A stretch of 64,000 bases of DNA from Actinacidiphila rubida (GCF_900110255.1 NZ_FODD01000005.1:242826-306825); one strand, 5' to 3'; shown: positions 51,507 to 60,815, counted from the stretch's first letter. Translations and numbers: made by a program. The notes: a model not told the origin generated them from the sequence alone.

Positions 51507-51632
51507 GCCCCCAGTCTGCCCGCCCGCACCGATGAGTTTCCGGCGCCGCCCCGGTCCGAGGGGGGACGTGTGCGGCCGCGGCCGCCGGAAGTCCGGGCCG
51601 CGCGAAGCCCGGCACAGGGAAGGGAACCGCCG

Positions 51633-52229
51633 ATGGCCACCGACACCCCCATGCCCGACCTCGGGCCGGTCGCCCGCGGCATCGTGCTCCTCGCCGGGAA
51701 CGTCGGCGACGACCGGCTCACCGCGCCGACGCCGTGCCCGGAGTACCGGGTGCGCAACCTGCTGGGACACCTGCTCGGCCTCAGCACCGCGTTCCGGGAC
51801 GCGGCGCGCAAGGACCTGGGCCCGACCACCGGCACCGACCCGGGCACGTTCCTGCCGGACGTCGACGACGACGGCGCGTGGCGGGTCCGGCTGCCCGAGC
51901 GGCTGGGCGAACTGGCCGACGCCTGGCGGGACCCGGCGGCCTGGGAGGGCATGACCCAGGCCGGCGGCTTCACCTTCCCCGCCGTCGAGGCCGGGCGCGT
52001 GGCGCTCAACGAGCTCACCATCCACGGCTGGGACCTGGCCCGCGCCACCGGCCAGCCCTACGCCCCGGACCCGGCGGCCCTCGCATCGTCCCTGGCGGTG
52101 CTCGCCCCCTCCGCGCACAACCGCCCGGCGGGCTCGCCCTTCGGCGCGGCCGTGGACGTCCCGGCGGACTCCCCGCTCCTCGTCCGGGTCATCGCGCTCA
52201 GCGGACGCGACCCGGAGTGGAGCCCGTGA
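51633..52229 (+). CDS. TIGR03086-family metal-binding (mycothiol-type) protein
   Basis: A 198-residue DinB-like helical protein: TPCPEYRVRNLLGHLLGLST with the first histidine, and LNELTIHGWDLARATGQPY with the HxxD segment of the metal site. This is the TIGR03086/maleylpyruvate-isomerase N-terminal pattern, thought to be mycothiol-dependent. ATG 51633. Function in this organism unknown. Confidence 0.86.
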   Translation: MATDTPMPDLGPVARGIVLLAGNVGDDRLTAPTPCPEYRVRNLLGHLLGLSTAFRDAARKDLGPTTGTDPGTFLPDVDDDGAWRVRLPERLGELADAWRDPAAWEGMTQAGGFTFPAVEAGRVALNELTIHGWDLARATGQPYAPDPAALASSLAVLAPSAHNRPAGSPFGAAVDVPADSPLLVRVIALSGRDPEWSP

Positions 52230-52479
52230 CGCGGCGTCCCCGGCACCAACCGTGACGCCCGTCCCCGGCGTCCCCGGCACCGTGGTGATGCGGCGTCCCC
52301 GGAGCCATCCGCCCTGGTGGGAACGGCGGCTCACCCAGAGTTTGCTTGACTTCCGCGCCTCCGTCGGAGTCTGATGATCCGATCTGGGTCGGCGCGGGGA
52401 GCCGGCGGACTCACCGGCCGTCTCCCCGGCCACCGGCGGCTCCTCCACGCGGGGACGCCGGCGTGAAGGGAGCGGGGAC

Positions 52480-55368
52480 GTGCAGCCAGCCGCGGCGATG
52501 GTCGGTCGCGACCGCGAGCAGGCCCGGCTGGCGGCGTTCCTCGAAGCCGCCGAGGGACAGGCGCTCGTCCTGCGCGGCGAGGCGGGCGTCGGCAAGAGCG
52601 CGCTGGCCGACCACGTCGCGGACGCCGCCGCCCGCGACGGGCACCTGGTGCTCCGGGCCGCGGGCGTCGAGGCGGAGTCCGAACTGCCGTACGCGGGACT
52701 GCACCAGCTCCTGTACCCGCTGCTGCCGGAGGCGGCCGGGCTGGACGCCACCGCCCGCGCCGCGTTCGACGCCGTCTTCGGCCGGACCGAGGGCCCGCCG
52801 CCGTCGGTGATGACGCTCGGCATCGCGGTGCTCAGCCTCGTCTCGTCGGTCGCGTCCCGCACCCCGCTGCTGCTGGTCCTCGACGACGGCCAGTGGCTGG
52901 ACGACGCCAGCGCCGCGGTCGTCGGGTTCGCCGGCCGCAGGCTGGCGGGCAGCCCGGTGAAACTGCTGGTGGCCGTGCGCGCGGACATCCCCTCGCCGTT
53001 CGACACCGCCGCGCTGCCCGACGTCCTGGTCGCGCCGCTCGCGGACGCGGACGCCGCGCGCCTGCTGGAGCGGCACAGTCCCGCGCTGCCCGCGGACGTC
53101 CGCGTGCTCGTGCTGGAACAGGCCGGCGGCAATCCGCTCGCGCTCCTCGAACTGCCCGCGCACATCGCCGCACGCCACGGCGGCCAGGCGCCCGCGGACC
53201 TGTTCGGCCCGCACGGGGTGCCGCTGCCGCGCCGCCTCCAGGACATGTACGGCACGCGCGTCGCGGCGCTCGGCGACGCCGTCCGCGCGGAGTTGCTCAA
53301 GGGAGCGCTGGACGGCGCGGGCGCGGGACCGGCGGGGGCCGGGCCCGCGGGGTCCGCTGCGGGGGGTTCCGGCGGTGCGGGGCCGGGTGCCGCGGAGCCG
53401 GGTGCCGCGGGTGCGGAGGCCGGTGTCGGGCCGGCGGGTGCCGCGGCTCCGGTGCCGCGGGCGACGGCCGTGCGGTACCGCATGCGGGACGCGGAGGAGG
53501 CGGTGGCATGCGGCCTGCTCGTCGTCGAGCCGGTCACCGGCGACTTCGCCTTCCGCCACCCCCTGGTGCGTTCCAGCGTCGTGCAGCTGGCCACACCCAA
53601 CCAGCGCCGGGCCGCGCACCGCGCGCTGGCCGACGTGCACCGCGACGACGTCGAACGGCGCGCCACGCACCTCGCGGCGGCCACCGTCGACCCCGACGAG
53701 GACGTGGCCCGCGCGCTGGAGGAGGCGGCGCAGTCCGCGACCCGGCGCGGCGGCGCGCTGGCGGCGGTGGGCTGGCTGACCCGCGCCGCCGAGCTGAGCG
53801 AGGACCACGCCGGCCGGTCGCGGCGGCTCGGCGACGCGGCGTTCATCGCCGGGCACGCGGCGCGGCTCGGCCAGGCCCGCCGGCTCGTGCGGACCGACTC
53901 CTCCGGCGCCGACGACACCGCGGCGTCGGCGCTGGCCACCGGATACCAGGCGCTCTACCAGGACGGCGACGTGCGCTCGGCCCACCGCCAGGTCGCGGCC
54001 GTGGTGGAGCGGCTGCGCGACGACGCGCCGGACGGCGGCGACCCGATGCACGACCGGCTGCTGCCGCTCCTGCTCGCGGTCAGCCAGTACGCCGCGGACC
54101 CGGCGCTGTGGCAGCGCACCCACGCCCTCCTGGACTCCCTCGGGGACCTCGTCCCCGAGCGGGCGCGGCTGTACGCCGGCACCTGGAGCGATGTGGTCCG
54201 GCACGGCGCCGGCTGGGCGGGACCGGTGGAGCGGCTCGCGGCGGGCCTCCAGGACCAGCCGCCGTGGGACATCGCGCGGCTGGCCGTGTCCGCGTACCAC
54301 CTGGACGTCCTCGGCCCACTGCGCCCCCACCTCCAGCGCGTGGTGGAGCGGGAGTTGGAGACCGGCGCGATCGCCAGCGGCATGGTGATGCTGCACCTGA
54401 TCATGCTGGACGGGATGGCGCTGGGGGAGTGGGACGCGGCCGAGCGGACCGGGCAGCGCGCGCTGTCCCTGGAGACCGAGCACGGCCACGAGCTGTTCGC
54501 CCACCAGTCGCGCGGCTACCTCGCGCAGCTCGCGGCGATGCGCGGGCAGACGGCGCGGGCCCGCGAGCTGCAGGCGGTGGTCGACGCGTGGGCGCGCCCG
54601 CGCGGCATCGGGTTCCTCAGCCAGATCGCCGACTCCGCGGGCGCGACGGCCGCGCTCAGCGAAGGCGACTACGAGACGGCCTACCTGCACGCCCTCGGCA
54701 TCACGTCCCCGGGCACGTTCCGCCCCTACGCCTACCAGGCGTCGCGGACCCTGCTCGACCTCGTCGAGGCCGCGCTGCACACCGGCCGCGCGGAACAGGC
54801 CCGCGCCCACGCGGTCGCCGCGCGCGACGCGGGGCTGCCCGAGCTGTCGCCGCGCCTGGCCGTGCTCACCTACGGCGCGCTCGCGCTGACCGCCGAGGAC
54901 GAGGCGGAGGCCGCCGGGATGTACGCGCGGGCCGCGGACCACCCGGCCGCCGCGCGCTTCCCGTTCGAGATGGCCCGGATCGGCCTGATGCACGGCACCC
55001 GGGTGCGGCGCGCGCAGGGCGGCACGGCGGCCCGTCTGCTGCTGGCGCCCGCCGTCGAGGTGCTGGAACGGCTCGGCGCGACCGGCTGGGCCGAGCGGGC
55101 CCGCGCGGAGCTGCGGGCCACGGGGGTCGCCACCCGCGGCTCCGCCGGTGGCCTCACCCCGCTCACCCACCAGGAGCGGCGGATCGCCGAACTGGCCGCG
55201 GGCGGCCTGACGAACAAGGAGATCGGCCGCCAGATGCGGCTGTCGCCGCGCACGGTCAGCGCGCACCTCTACCGGATCTTCCCGAAGCTCGGCATCACCT
55301 CCCGCGCCGCCCTCCGCGACGCCCTCACCGCCACCCCCGAGGCCACCGCCACCCCCACCCCGCGCTGA
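52480..55368 (+). CDS. LAL-type ATPase regulator with C-terminal LuxR HTH
   Basis: A 962-residue regulator (MalT-like). The AAA ATPase has Walker A GEAGVGKSAL (residues 33-42), Walker B LLLVLDDGQWLDD and an arginine-type sensor downstream. A Gly/Ala/Pro-rich insert lies at about 279-326. The middle is helical with many Ala/Leu repeats (TPR-like), and the LuxR HTH at the end is LTHQERRIAELAAGGLTNKE, IGRQMRLSPRTVSAHLYRI. GTG 52480. The effector it senses is unknown. It is followed by another NTPase regulator at 55544. Confidence 0.92.
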   Translation: MQPAAAMVGRDREQARLAAFLEAAEGQALVLRGEAGVGKSALADHVADAAARDGHLVLRAAGVEAESELPYAGLHQLLYPLLPEAAGLDATARAAFDAVFGRTEGPPPSVMTLGIAVLSLVSSVASRTPLLLVLDDGQWLDDASAAVVGFAGRRLAGSPVKLLVAVRADIPSPFDTAALPDVLVAPLADADAARLLERHSPALPADVRVLVLEQAGGNPLALLELPAHIAARHGGQAPADLFGPHGVPLPRRLQDMYGTRVAALGDAVRAELLKGALDGAGAGPAGAGPAGSAAGGSGGAGPGAAEPGAAGAEAGVGPAGAAAPVPRATAVRYRMRDAEEAVACGLLVVEPVTGDFAFRHPLVRSSVVQLATPNQRRAAHRALADVHRDDVERRATHLAAATVDPDEDVARALEEAAQSATRRGGALAAVGWLTRAAELSEDHAGRSRRLGDAAFIAGHAARLGQARRLVRTDSSGADDTAASALATGYQALYQDGDVRSAHRQVAAVVERLRDDAPDGGDPMHDRLLPLLLAVSQYAADPALWQRTHALLDSLGDLVPERARLYAGTWSDVVRHGAGWAGPVERLAAGLQDQPPWDIARLAVSAYHLDVLGPLRPHLQRVVERELETGAIASGMVMLHLIMLDGMALGEWDAAERTGQRALSLETEHGHELFAHQSRGYLAQLAAMRGQTARARELQAVVDAWARPRGIGFLSQIADSAGATAALSEGDYETAYLHALGITSPGTFRPYAYQASRTLLDLVEAALHTGRAEQARAHAVAARDAGLPELSPRLAVLTYGALALTAEDEAEAAGMYARAADHPAAARFPFEMARIGLMHGTRVRRAQGGTAARLLLAPAVEVLERLGATGWAERARAELRATGVATRGSAGGLTPLTHQERRIAELAAGGLTNKEIGRQMRLSPRTVSAHLYRIFPKLGITSRAALRDALTATPEATATPTPR

Positions 55369-55543
55369 CCCCCGCCGCCGCGGTCGCGTGCCCGCCGGGG
55401 CGCGGGGCGCGGGGGCCGGGGCGGTGCCGGGGGCTGGGTCGGGGAGGAGGCGCGGGGTTGCTTTAATGGGCATTCCAGAACCGAGACGTTCCCGGTGGCC
55501 TGCGCACGCCAGGCCGCTGCCGGGCGGGGCCCGGGAGGTGGGG

Positions 55544-57784
55544 ATGGACAGGACCGGGTTCGGCACGCTGCTGCGGGAGGCGCGGCAGCGGGCGGTGCTG
55601 ACGCTGGAGAGCCTGTCCGAGGCGTCCGGGGTGAGCGTGCGGGCCATCAGCGACATGGAGCGGGGGCAGAGCCTGCCGCGGCAGGCGACGCTGAGCGAGC
55701 TGATGGACGCCCTGCGGCTGGACGAGGGCGAGCGGCGGCGCTTCGTCGAGGCGTCCAGGCGCCGCACCGCGCAGGTGCCCCGCCAGCTCCCGCCCGACCT
55801 CGCGGCGTTCCGCGGCCGCGCGGCCGCCCTCGCGGCGGTGCGGCGCCTGTCCGCGCAGGTCGACGCGCGGACCGCGCGCGTGGTCGTGTCGGCGATCGGC
55901 GGCATGGCGGGCGTCGGCAAGACGGCGCTGGCGGTGCACTGGGCGCACCAGGTGGCGGACCGCTTCCCCGACGGCCAGCTGTACGTGAACCTGCGCGGCT
56001 TCGAGGACGTCCGGCCCCTCGATCCCGGTGACGCCCTCGCCGCGTTCCTCGGCTCGCTCGGCGTGCCCAGCCGCGACATCCCGCGCGGCACCGACGAGCG
56101 CAGCACGATGTTCCGGGAGCAGACGGCGGGCCGGCAGCTCGTAGTCCTGCTCGACAACGCGCGCGACGAGGAGCAGGTCAGGCCGCTGCTGCCGGGGTCC
56201 GCCGGATGCCTGACGATCGTCACCTCCCGCAACCGGCTGTCCGGTCTGGCGGTGACCGACGACGCCGGCCTGGTGAGCCTCGACGTGTGGACGCGCGAGG
56301 AGGCGCTGGCGGCGCTGGCGGGCCGGATCGGCGAGGGGCGGTGCCGGGCCGAACCGGAGGCGGCGGCCGAGCTGGTGGAGCTGTGCGGGCTGCTGCCGCT
56401 GGCGGTCGCCATCACCGGCGCGCATCTGAGCGCGTCGCCGCGGCTGCCGCTGCAGGTGGCGGTGCGCGAACTGCGCGAGGCGGGGCCGCGGCTGGACGCC
56501 CTGTCCGCCGGTGACCCGCGGGCCGACGTGCGGGCCGCGTTCTCCTGGTCGTACCGGACCCTGGCCCCGGCGGCGGCCCGCTTCTTCCGGCACCTCGCAC
56601 TGCACCCCGGCCCGTCCGTCTCGGCGGACGCCGCCGCCTCCCTCGCGGCCGTGGACCCGGTGGCGGCCCGGCCGCTGCTGCGGGAGCTGACCGCCGCGCA
56701 CCTGCTGTCCCGCGACGCGCACGGCCGCTACGTGCTGCACGACCTGCTGCGCGCGTACGGCGCCGAACTGGTCGCGGAGGAGGGCGACGACGTGCTCGCC
56801 GCCCGGACCCGGCTGATGGAGTACCTGCGGTACAACGCGCACGCGGCCAACCTCTTCACGGGCCCCCCGCTGCGGGAGGAGGTGCCCCCCGCGGCGCCCG
56901 GAGTGGTGTCGGTCGCCTTCGGCGACCGCGAGGCGGCGATGGACTGGTTCGGCCAGGAGGAGCCGGCCGTCGCGGCGGCACTGCGCTCCCTGGACGACCC
57001 GCGGTTGCTCGGCTACGGAGTGACGCTGACCGCGGACTGGGTCACGTACTACTCCGTCACGGGCCAGTGGACGGAGGAGATCGCTGCCAAGCGCCTCGGT
57101 CTCGACGCGGCAGTGCGCCTCGACGACGCCGAGGCGATCGCGCGGAACTCCGCCGATCTGGCCCGCGCGCTGGCCGAGACCGGCCGGCTCGACGAGGCCG
57201 AACGGCAGGTCGAGGTGCTGCTCGGCCAGATGCACCGGCTCGACCTGCCGCAGCGGGCGGCCGCCGAACGCAGCATCGGCTGGGTGCGCGGCCGGCAGAA
57301 GCGCCACGACCGGGCGCTGCACCACGCCCGCCGGGCCCTGGAGCTGTACCGCGAGGCGGGCGACGAGGCGTCCGCGGCCCGCGAACTCAACGCGGTGGCC
57401 TGGTACCTCACGCTGCTCGGCCGGCACGAGGAGGCGGTCGCCATGGGCGAGGAGGCGGTCCCGCTGCTGCGGCGGCACGGCAACCTCCGCATCGAGGCGG
57501 CCGCGCGGGACACCCTGGGACACGCCCGCCAGTACCTCGGCGACCTGGACGGCGCGATCGCGGACTACGAGGAGTCGCTGCGGCTGTACGGCGAGGCCGC
57601 CGACGGCTACAACCAGGCCGAGGTCCTCGACCACCTGGCGAGCGCCGAACTGGAGCGCGGCGACCGGGACCGGGCGCGGGGGCACTGGCTGCGGGCGGCG
57701 GATCTCCTCACGGCGATCAGCAGTCCGCGTGCCGCCCGGATGCTGGACAGCGCGGCGGCGCTCGACGCCCCGCCGTGCCCATGA
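55544..57784 (+). CDS. XRE-HTH / NB-ARC / TPR regulator
   Basis: A 746-residue signal-transducing NTPase. XRE helix-turn-helix at 5-60 (LLREARQRAVLTLESLSEAS, VSVRAISDMERGQSLPRQAT); P-loop GMAGVGKTAL at residues 120-129; later LVVLLDNARDEEQVRPLLPG (Walker B) and CLTIVTSRNRLSGL (sensor). After a winged-helix part (about 330-440) come TPR-like repeats (about 520-720: LARALAETGRLDEAERQVEV, RQKRHDRALHHARRALELYR). ATG 55544 has GGGAGGTGGGG. Architecture is that of AfsR-like or NLR-like regulators, here with an XRE rather than a SARP domain. Confidence 0.92.
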   Translation: MDRTGFGTLLREARQRAVLTLESLSEASGVSVRAISDMERGQSLPRQATLSELMDALRLDEGERRRFVEASRRRTAQVPRQLPPDLAAFRGRAAALAAVRRLSAQVDARTARVVVSAIGGMAGVGKTALAVHWAHQVADRFPDGQLYVNLRGFEDVRPLDPGDALAAFLGSLGVPSRDIPRGTDERSTMFREQTAGRQLVVLLDNARDEEQVRPLLPGSAGCLTIVTSRNRLSGLAVTDDAGLVSLDVWTREEALAALAGRIGEGRCRAEPEAAAELVELCGLLPLAVAITGAHLSASPRLPLQVAVRELREAGPRLDALSAGDPRADVRAAFSWSYRTLAPAAARFFRHLALHPGPSVSADAAASLAAVDPVAARPLLRELTAAHLLSRDAHGRYVLHDLLRAYGAELVAEEGDDVLAARTRLMEYLRYNAHAANLFTGPPLREEVPPAAPGVVSVAFGDREAAMDWFGQEEPAVAAALRSLDDPRLLGYGVTLTADWVTYYSVTGQWTEEIAAKRLGLDAAVRLDDAEAIARNSADLARALAETGRLDEAERQVEVLLGQMHRLDLPQRAAAERSIGWVRGRQKRHDRALHHARRALELYREAGDEASAARELNAVAWYLTLLGRHEEAVAMGEEAVPLLRRHGNLRIEAAARDTLGHARQYLGDLDGAIADYEESLRLYGEAADGYNQAEVLDHLASAELERGDRDRARGHWLRAADLLTAISSPRAARMLDSAAALDAPPCP

Positions 57785-57826
57785 CCCCCGCTGACCTGGG
57801 CTGACGCACCTGCAGGACGAAGCTGC

Positions 57827-58138
57827 ATGCGAACTGCCTGGTTCCGCGCGCGCTGCTCAGGTGGGATGGGCGAAGGCCAGAGAACGCTTCCTCGGGGTGA
57901 GGCGTTCGCCGCTGAACAGGGGGCTTCCATGCTCACGACCCGGGAACTGCGTATCGCCGAACTCGCCGGCCGCGGGCTGTCCAACCACGAGATCGGGGAC
58001 CGGCTCGGCCTGTCCACCGGCACCGTGGGGGCCAGTCTGTACCGGATCTTCCCACGCCTCGGCGTGACGGTCCGGGCTCAGCTCGGCGACGCGCTGAAGC
58101 AACACCACGCACGTGTGCGACCCGGCTGCCGGGTGTGA
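57827..58138 (+). CDS. LuxR-type HTH solo protein (no receiver domain)
   Basis: An open frame of up to 103 residues whose only recognisable part is a C-terminal LuxR HTH (LTTRELRIAELAGRGLSNHE, IGDRLGLSTGTVGASLYRIF). The first 34 residues look unstructured, so ATG 57929, with AGGGGG 6 nt upstream, may be the real start and give a 69-residue protein. The HTH is similar to that of the LAL protein at 52480. It may be a decayed remnant of a larger regulator. Confidence 0.65.
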   Translation: MRTAWFRARCSGGMGEGQRTLPRGEAFAAEQGASMLTTRELRIAELAGRGLSNHEIGDRLGLSTGTVGASLYRIFPRLGVTVRAQLGDALKQHHARVRPGCRV

Positions 58139-58164
58139 ACGGCGCCGCGGCGACACAGGTGCGC

Positions 58165-58602
58165 TCAGTCACACGTGCCGGCGGGCGGGGCGCCGTCGGC
58201 CGAGACGCCGGCGGCCGCGTACAGGTCCCGGATGCTCACGTCCGGGCCGCGTTCCAGGCGGTGGAACACCCAGTCGATCGGGTGGTACTCGCGGGCGCCG
58301 GGCAGCTCCACGACCAGCGGCACCGTCGTGGGCTGCGCGGCCACGGCGTACCGCCACGCGCCGCCGTAGCTGCGGGTCAGCATCTCGCCGACGTAGCAGC
58401 CGAAGCAGATCAGGGAGTCGGCCATGTCCTCGCCGGTCACACCTTCGGCCCGGAAGCCGTCGACGATCTCCTCGACCAGAGCGATGCTGTCGAGGCTGTA
58501 GTCCAGGTCCGCGCCGCTGACGTCGGCGGCTGTCGCGACGATGGCGGCGGCGTGCCTGGGCGCGCTCCCGGGCTCCAGCGGGGGGTTCAGGTGCACCTGC
58601 AT
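58165..58602 (-). CDS. Conserved hypothetical protein
   Basis: A 145-residue soluble protein I do not recognise. Features: DLDYSLDSIALVEEIVDGFR, a Cys-containing stretch LICFGCYVGEMLTRSYGGAW, then VPLVVELPGAREYHPIDWVF. No membrane helix or signal peptide. ATG 58602. It is convergent with the LuxR-HTH gene and divergent from the TetR gene at 58763. Confidence 0.7.
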   Translation of the reverse strand: MQVHLNPPLEPGSAPRHAAAIVATAADVSGADLDYSLDSIALVEEIVDGFRAEGVTGEDMADSLICFGCYVGEMLTRSYGGAWRYAVAAQPTTVPLVVELPGAREYHPIDWVFHRLERGPDVSIRDLYAAAGVSADGAPPAGTCD

Positions 58603-58676
58603 GTTGGTCCTCAGGCCGTTGCCGTCAATGGGGTCGAGGCTAACCGTCCGCCACCGGGCAGAGCAGGGTCCTGACG

Positions 58677-58718
58677 ATATCGATATGGAATCCGGTGAGT
58701 CGGTTCCCGCTCACCGGA
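58677..58718. promoter_or_regulatory. Dyads upstream of TetR gene
   Basis: ATATCGATAT (58677-58686) is a perfect palindrome; TCCGGTGAG (58691-58699) and CTCACCGGA (58710-58718) form a 9-bp inverted repeat with 10-bp spacer. Candidate autorepressor site of the TetR protein at 58763. Confidence 0.5.
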
Positions 58719-58762
58719 CGGTGGGCCGGTCCTCCCGCTCACCCCACCGAAAGGCTCCGGGT

Positions 58763-59338
58763 GTGGCACGCCCTCGCGCATTCGACACCGGCACGGCGGT
58801 CGAGCAGGCCATGCACGTGTTCTGGCGGCAGGGCTACCGGGCCACCCCCATACCCCGTCTGACCGAGGTGCTGGGGATCGGCAGCGGCAGCATCTACGCC
58901 GCGTTCGGGTCGAAGGACGGCCTCTACGCCCTCGCGCTGCAACGCTACGTCGACGGCCTCGTCACCGGCCTGGACCGTGATCTGGGACACGGTGCGGACC
59001 TGAGGGCGACGCTGCGGCGATCGCTGCTGGCGATGGCCGGGGCCGGCGTGGCCGACCCGGAGCTGGGCTGCCTGCTGGTCGGCGCGGCCATCGAGCGCCC
59101 GGGCCACCTGAGCACCGTCGAGCAGGTGCGGGCGGCCATGGCGGCGATGGAGTCGGTGCTGGTCCGGGCGCTGGAACGGGCCCGGACACGGGGCGAACTC
59201 GGCCGCGGGCACAGCCCGGTGGAGCTGGCCCGCTTCCTCGTCACCTTCATCCAGGGCGTGCACGTCATGGCGCAGGCTCGGGCGGACCAGGCGTTCCTGG
59301 AGTCCGCCGTCGCCGGGGCGCTGCGGGTGCTGGACTGA
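58763..59338 (+). CDS. TetR/AcrR-family regulator
   Basis: A 191-residue regulator: N-terminal HTH (FDTGTAVEQAMHVFWRQGYR, ATPIPRLTEVLGIGSGSIYA, AFGSKDGLYALAL) and a helical ligand domain (LGCLLVGAAIERPGHLS). GTG 58763 (VARPRAF read as Met) has AAAGG 9 nt upstream. The adjacent SDR genes at 59920 and 60816 are plausible targets (inference); palindromes upstream may be its own operator. Confidence 0.9.
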   Translation: MARPRAFDTGTAVEQAMHVFWRQGYRATPIPRLTEVLGIGSGSIYAAFGSKDGLYALALQRYVDGLVTGLDRDLGHGADLRATLRRSLLAMAGAGVADPELGCLLVGAAIERPGHLSTVEQVRAAMAAMESVLVRALERARTRGELGRGHSPVELARFLVTFIQGVHVMAQARADQAFLESAVAGALRVLD

Positions 59339-59365
59339 CGCCACGCGCACCTCGCCGGACCCGGG

Positions 59366-59566
59366 CTACAGGCCCAGGTCGAGCGCCAGGCACGAGTAGT
59401 ACTTGAACGAGCCCTCCGGGTCGTAGCCGCTCGCGGCGGTGGCCGGAGCGGCCTGGACCACCTGGCTCATGTCCTCGAGGCGGATCCGCTCGGGGAGGCT
59501 CCCGAACCGTGCGCGGCGAACCGCGGCGTCGGCGTCCTTCGCGTTCATGACGTTGATGGCGTTCAT
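59366..59566 (-). CDS. 66-residue peptide with leader-like N-terminus, possible RiPP precursor
   Basis: A short gene with a strong ribosome site (GGAGGA 6 nt before ATG 59566). The sequence begins MNAINVMNAKDADAAVRRAR, has a block FGSLPERIRLEDMSQVVQAA, then PATAASGY and the tail DPEGSFKYYSCLALDLGL. The block before the proline/alanine stretch looks like a recognition leader and the aromatic/Cys tail like a core. No modification enzyme (radical SAM, LanM, YcaO, P450) is visible in the neighbourhood, so a RiPP reading is tentative. It is convergent with the TetR gene. Confidence 0.6.
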   Translation of the reverse strand: MNAINVMNAKDADAAVRRARFGSLPERIRLEDMSQVVQAAPATAASGYDPEGSFKYYSCLALDLGL

Positions 59567-59919
59567 GGCCGTCCTCCACTTCATCCCGTTCGCGGCCTGC
59601 TGGCCGCGTGGACTGAGATCAGACTGCACCCTTGTGCGTCACCAGTCAAGGGGGTGACGCAATATCGGAGGGCCGCCCCGGTGACTTAGGCCGCCCGCCG
59701 CACCCCCTCGCACCCGGGCCCGGCAGTCAAACGACGGACGCCGCGTGGGCGAACCGTTCCAAGAATAGGAAACGTCCCGCTGACACGTGTTCCCGCCGGT
59801 TCCCGCCGGACGGGCCGCGTGTGCCCGGTGCGCGCCGTGAACGCGCGCTTCCGGGGTGCCGCACGCAGGAGTGCGGCACATGATCGGGAGAAACACATCA
59901 ATTCGGACAGGGGTAGGAC
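59567..59919. other. Gap between peptide gene and first SDR gene
   Basis: 353 bp. The left part (to about 59640) is the peptide promoter; a perfect 9-bp hairpin (GTGCCGCAC-N6-GTGCGGCAC, 59856-59879) lies 40 bp before the SDR start. No gene is supported. Confidence 0.55.
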
Positions 59920-60753
59920 ATGTCCCGTACATGGTTGATCACCGGTGCGTCCCGCGGACTGGGACGCGCCCTCGCCGAAGCGGTCCTGGAGTCCGGCGAC
60001 CGGCTCGTCGCCACCGCCCGGCGGCCGGAGCAGCTCCAGGACCTGGTCGCCCGCCACGGCGACCGGGTGCGGGCGGTACCGCTGGACGTCACCGACACCG
60101 CCGCCGCGGTCGCCGCGGTGCAGAGCGCCGTCGACGCCTTCGGCCGGCTGGACGTCGTGGTGAACAACGCCGGCTACGCCAACAGCGCCCCGATCGAGGA
60201 GATGGCCGACGACGACTTCCGCGGCCAGTTCGAGGCGAACTTCTTCGGCCTCGTCAACGTCACCCGCGCCGCCCTGCCGGTCCTGCGCGCGCAGCGCTCG
60301 GGCACGTTCGTCCAGTTCTCCTCGCTCGGCGGCCGGGTGGGCGGCACTCCCGGCATGGGCGCCTACCAGAGCGCGAAGTTCGCCGTGGAGGGCTTCTCCG
60401 AGGTCCTGGCCGGCGAGGTCGCGCCCTTCGGGATCAGGGTCGTCATCGTCGAACCGGGCGCCTTCCGCACCGACTGGCAGGGCTCGTCCATGGAACTCCA
60501 CCAGGTCGGCCCCGACTACGAGGAGACCGTCGGCGCCATGAACACCTACCGGCAGGACAACAACGGCACGCAGCCCGGCGACCCGGCGCGCGCCGCCAAG
60601 GTCGTCGTCGACGTCGTCGGCCACGACGACCCGCCGCGCCGCCTGCTGCTCGGCGCCCAGGCCGTGGACATGGCCCTGCAGGCCGGCGAGGCGCGCGCCG
60701 CCGAAACGCGCCAGTGGGCCGAGGCGAGCCGTGCGGCGGACTTCCCCGCGTAG
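59920..60753 (+). CDS. SDR-family oxidoreductase
   Basis: A 277-residue short-chain dehydrogenase: TWLITGASRGLGRALAEAVL, NNAGYANSAP, catalytic QFSSLGG and YQSAKFAVEGF. ATG 59920 has AGGGGTAGGAC upstream. Followed 62 bp later by a second SDR gene of the same type, probably transcribed together. Substrate unknown. Confidence 0.93.
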   Translation: MSRTWLITGASRGLGRALAEAVLESGDRLVATARRPEQLQDLVARHGDRVRAVPLDVTDTAAAVAAVQSAVDAFGRLDVVVNNAGYANSAPIEEMADDDFRGQFEANFFGLVNVTRAALPVLRAQRSGTFVQFSSLGGRVGGTPGMGAYQSAKFAVEGFSEVLAGEVAPFGIRVVIVEPGAFRTDWQGSSMELHQVGPDYEETVGAMNTYRQDNNGTQPGDPARAAKVVVDVVGHDDPPRRLLLGAQAVDMALQAGEARAAETRQWAEASRAADFPA

Positions 60754-60815
60754 GTCCCGGCCCTCCCTCCTTTCTTCCTTGCCTTCCTTTCCCTCCGTCT
60801 CAGAGGAGACCCTTC

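Noticed and set aside
52411..56415. 1334-residue minus-strand frame
   Set aside because: Runs opposite to the LAL and NB-ARC genes, whose P-loops and HTH motifs are unambiguous.
55544..57784. NB-ARC protein as part of an antiphage system
   Set aside because: The XRE DNA-binding domain and absence of an effector (nuclease, TIR, protease) favour a transcription regulator; defence is not supported here.
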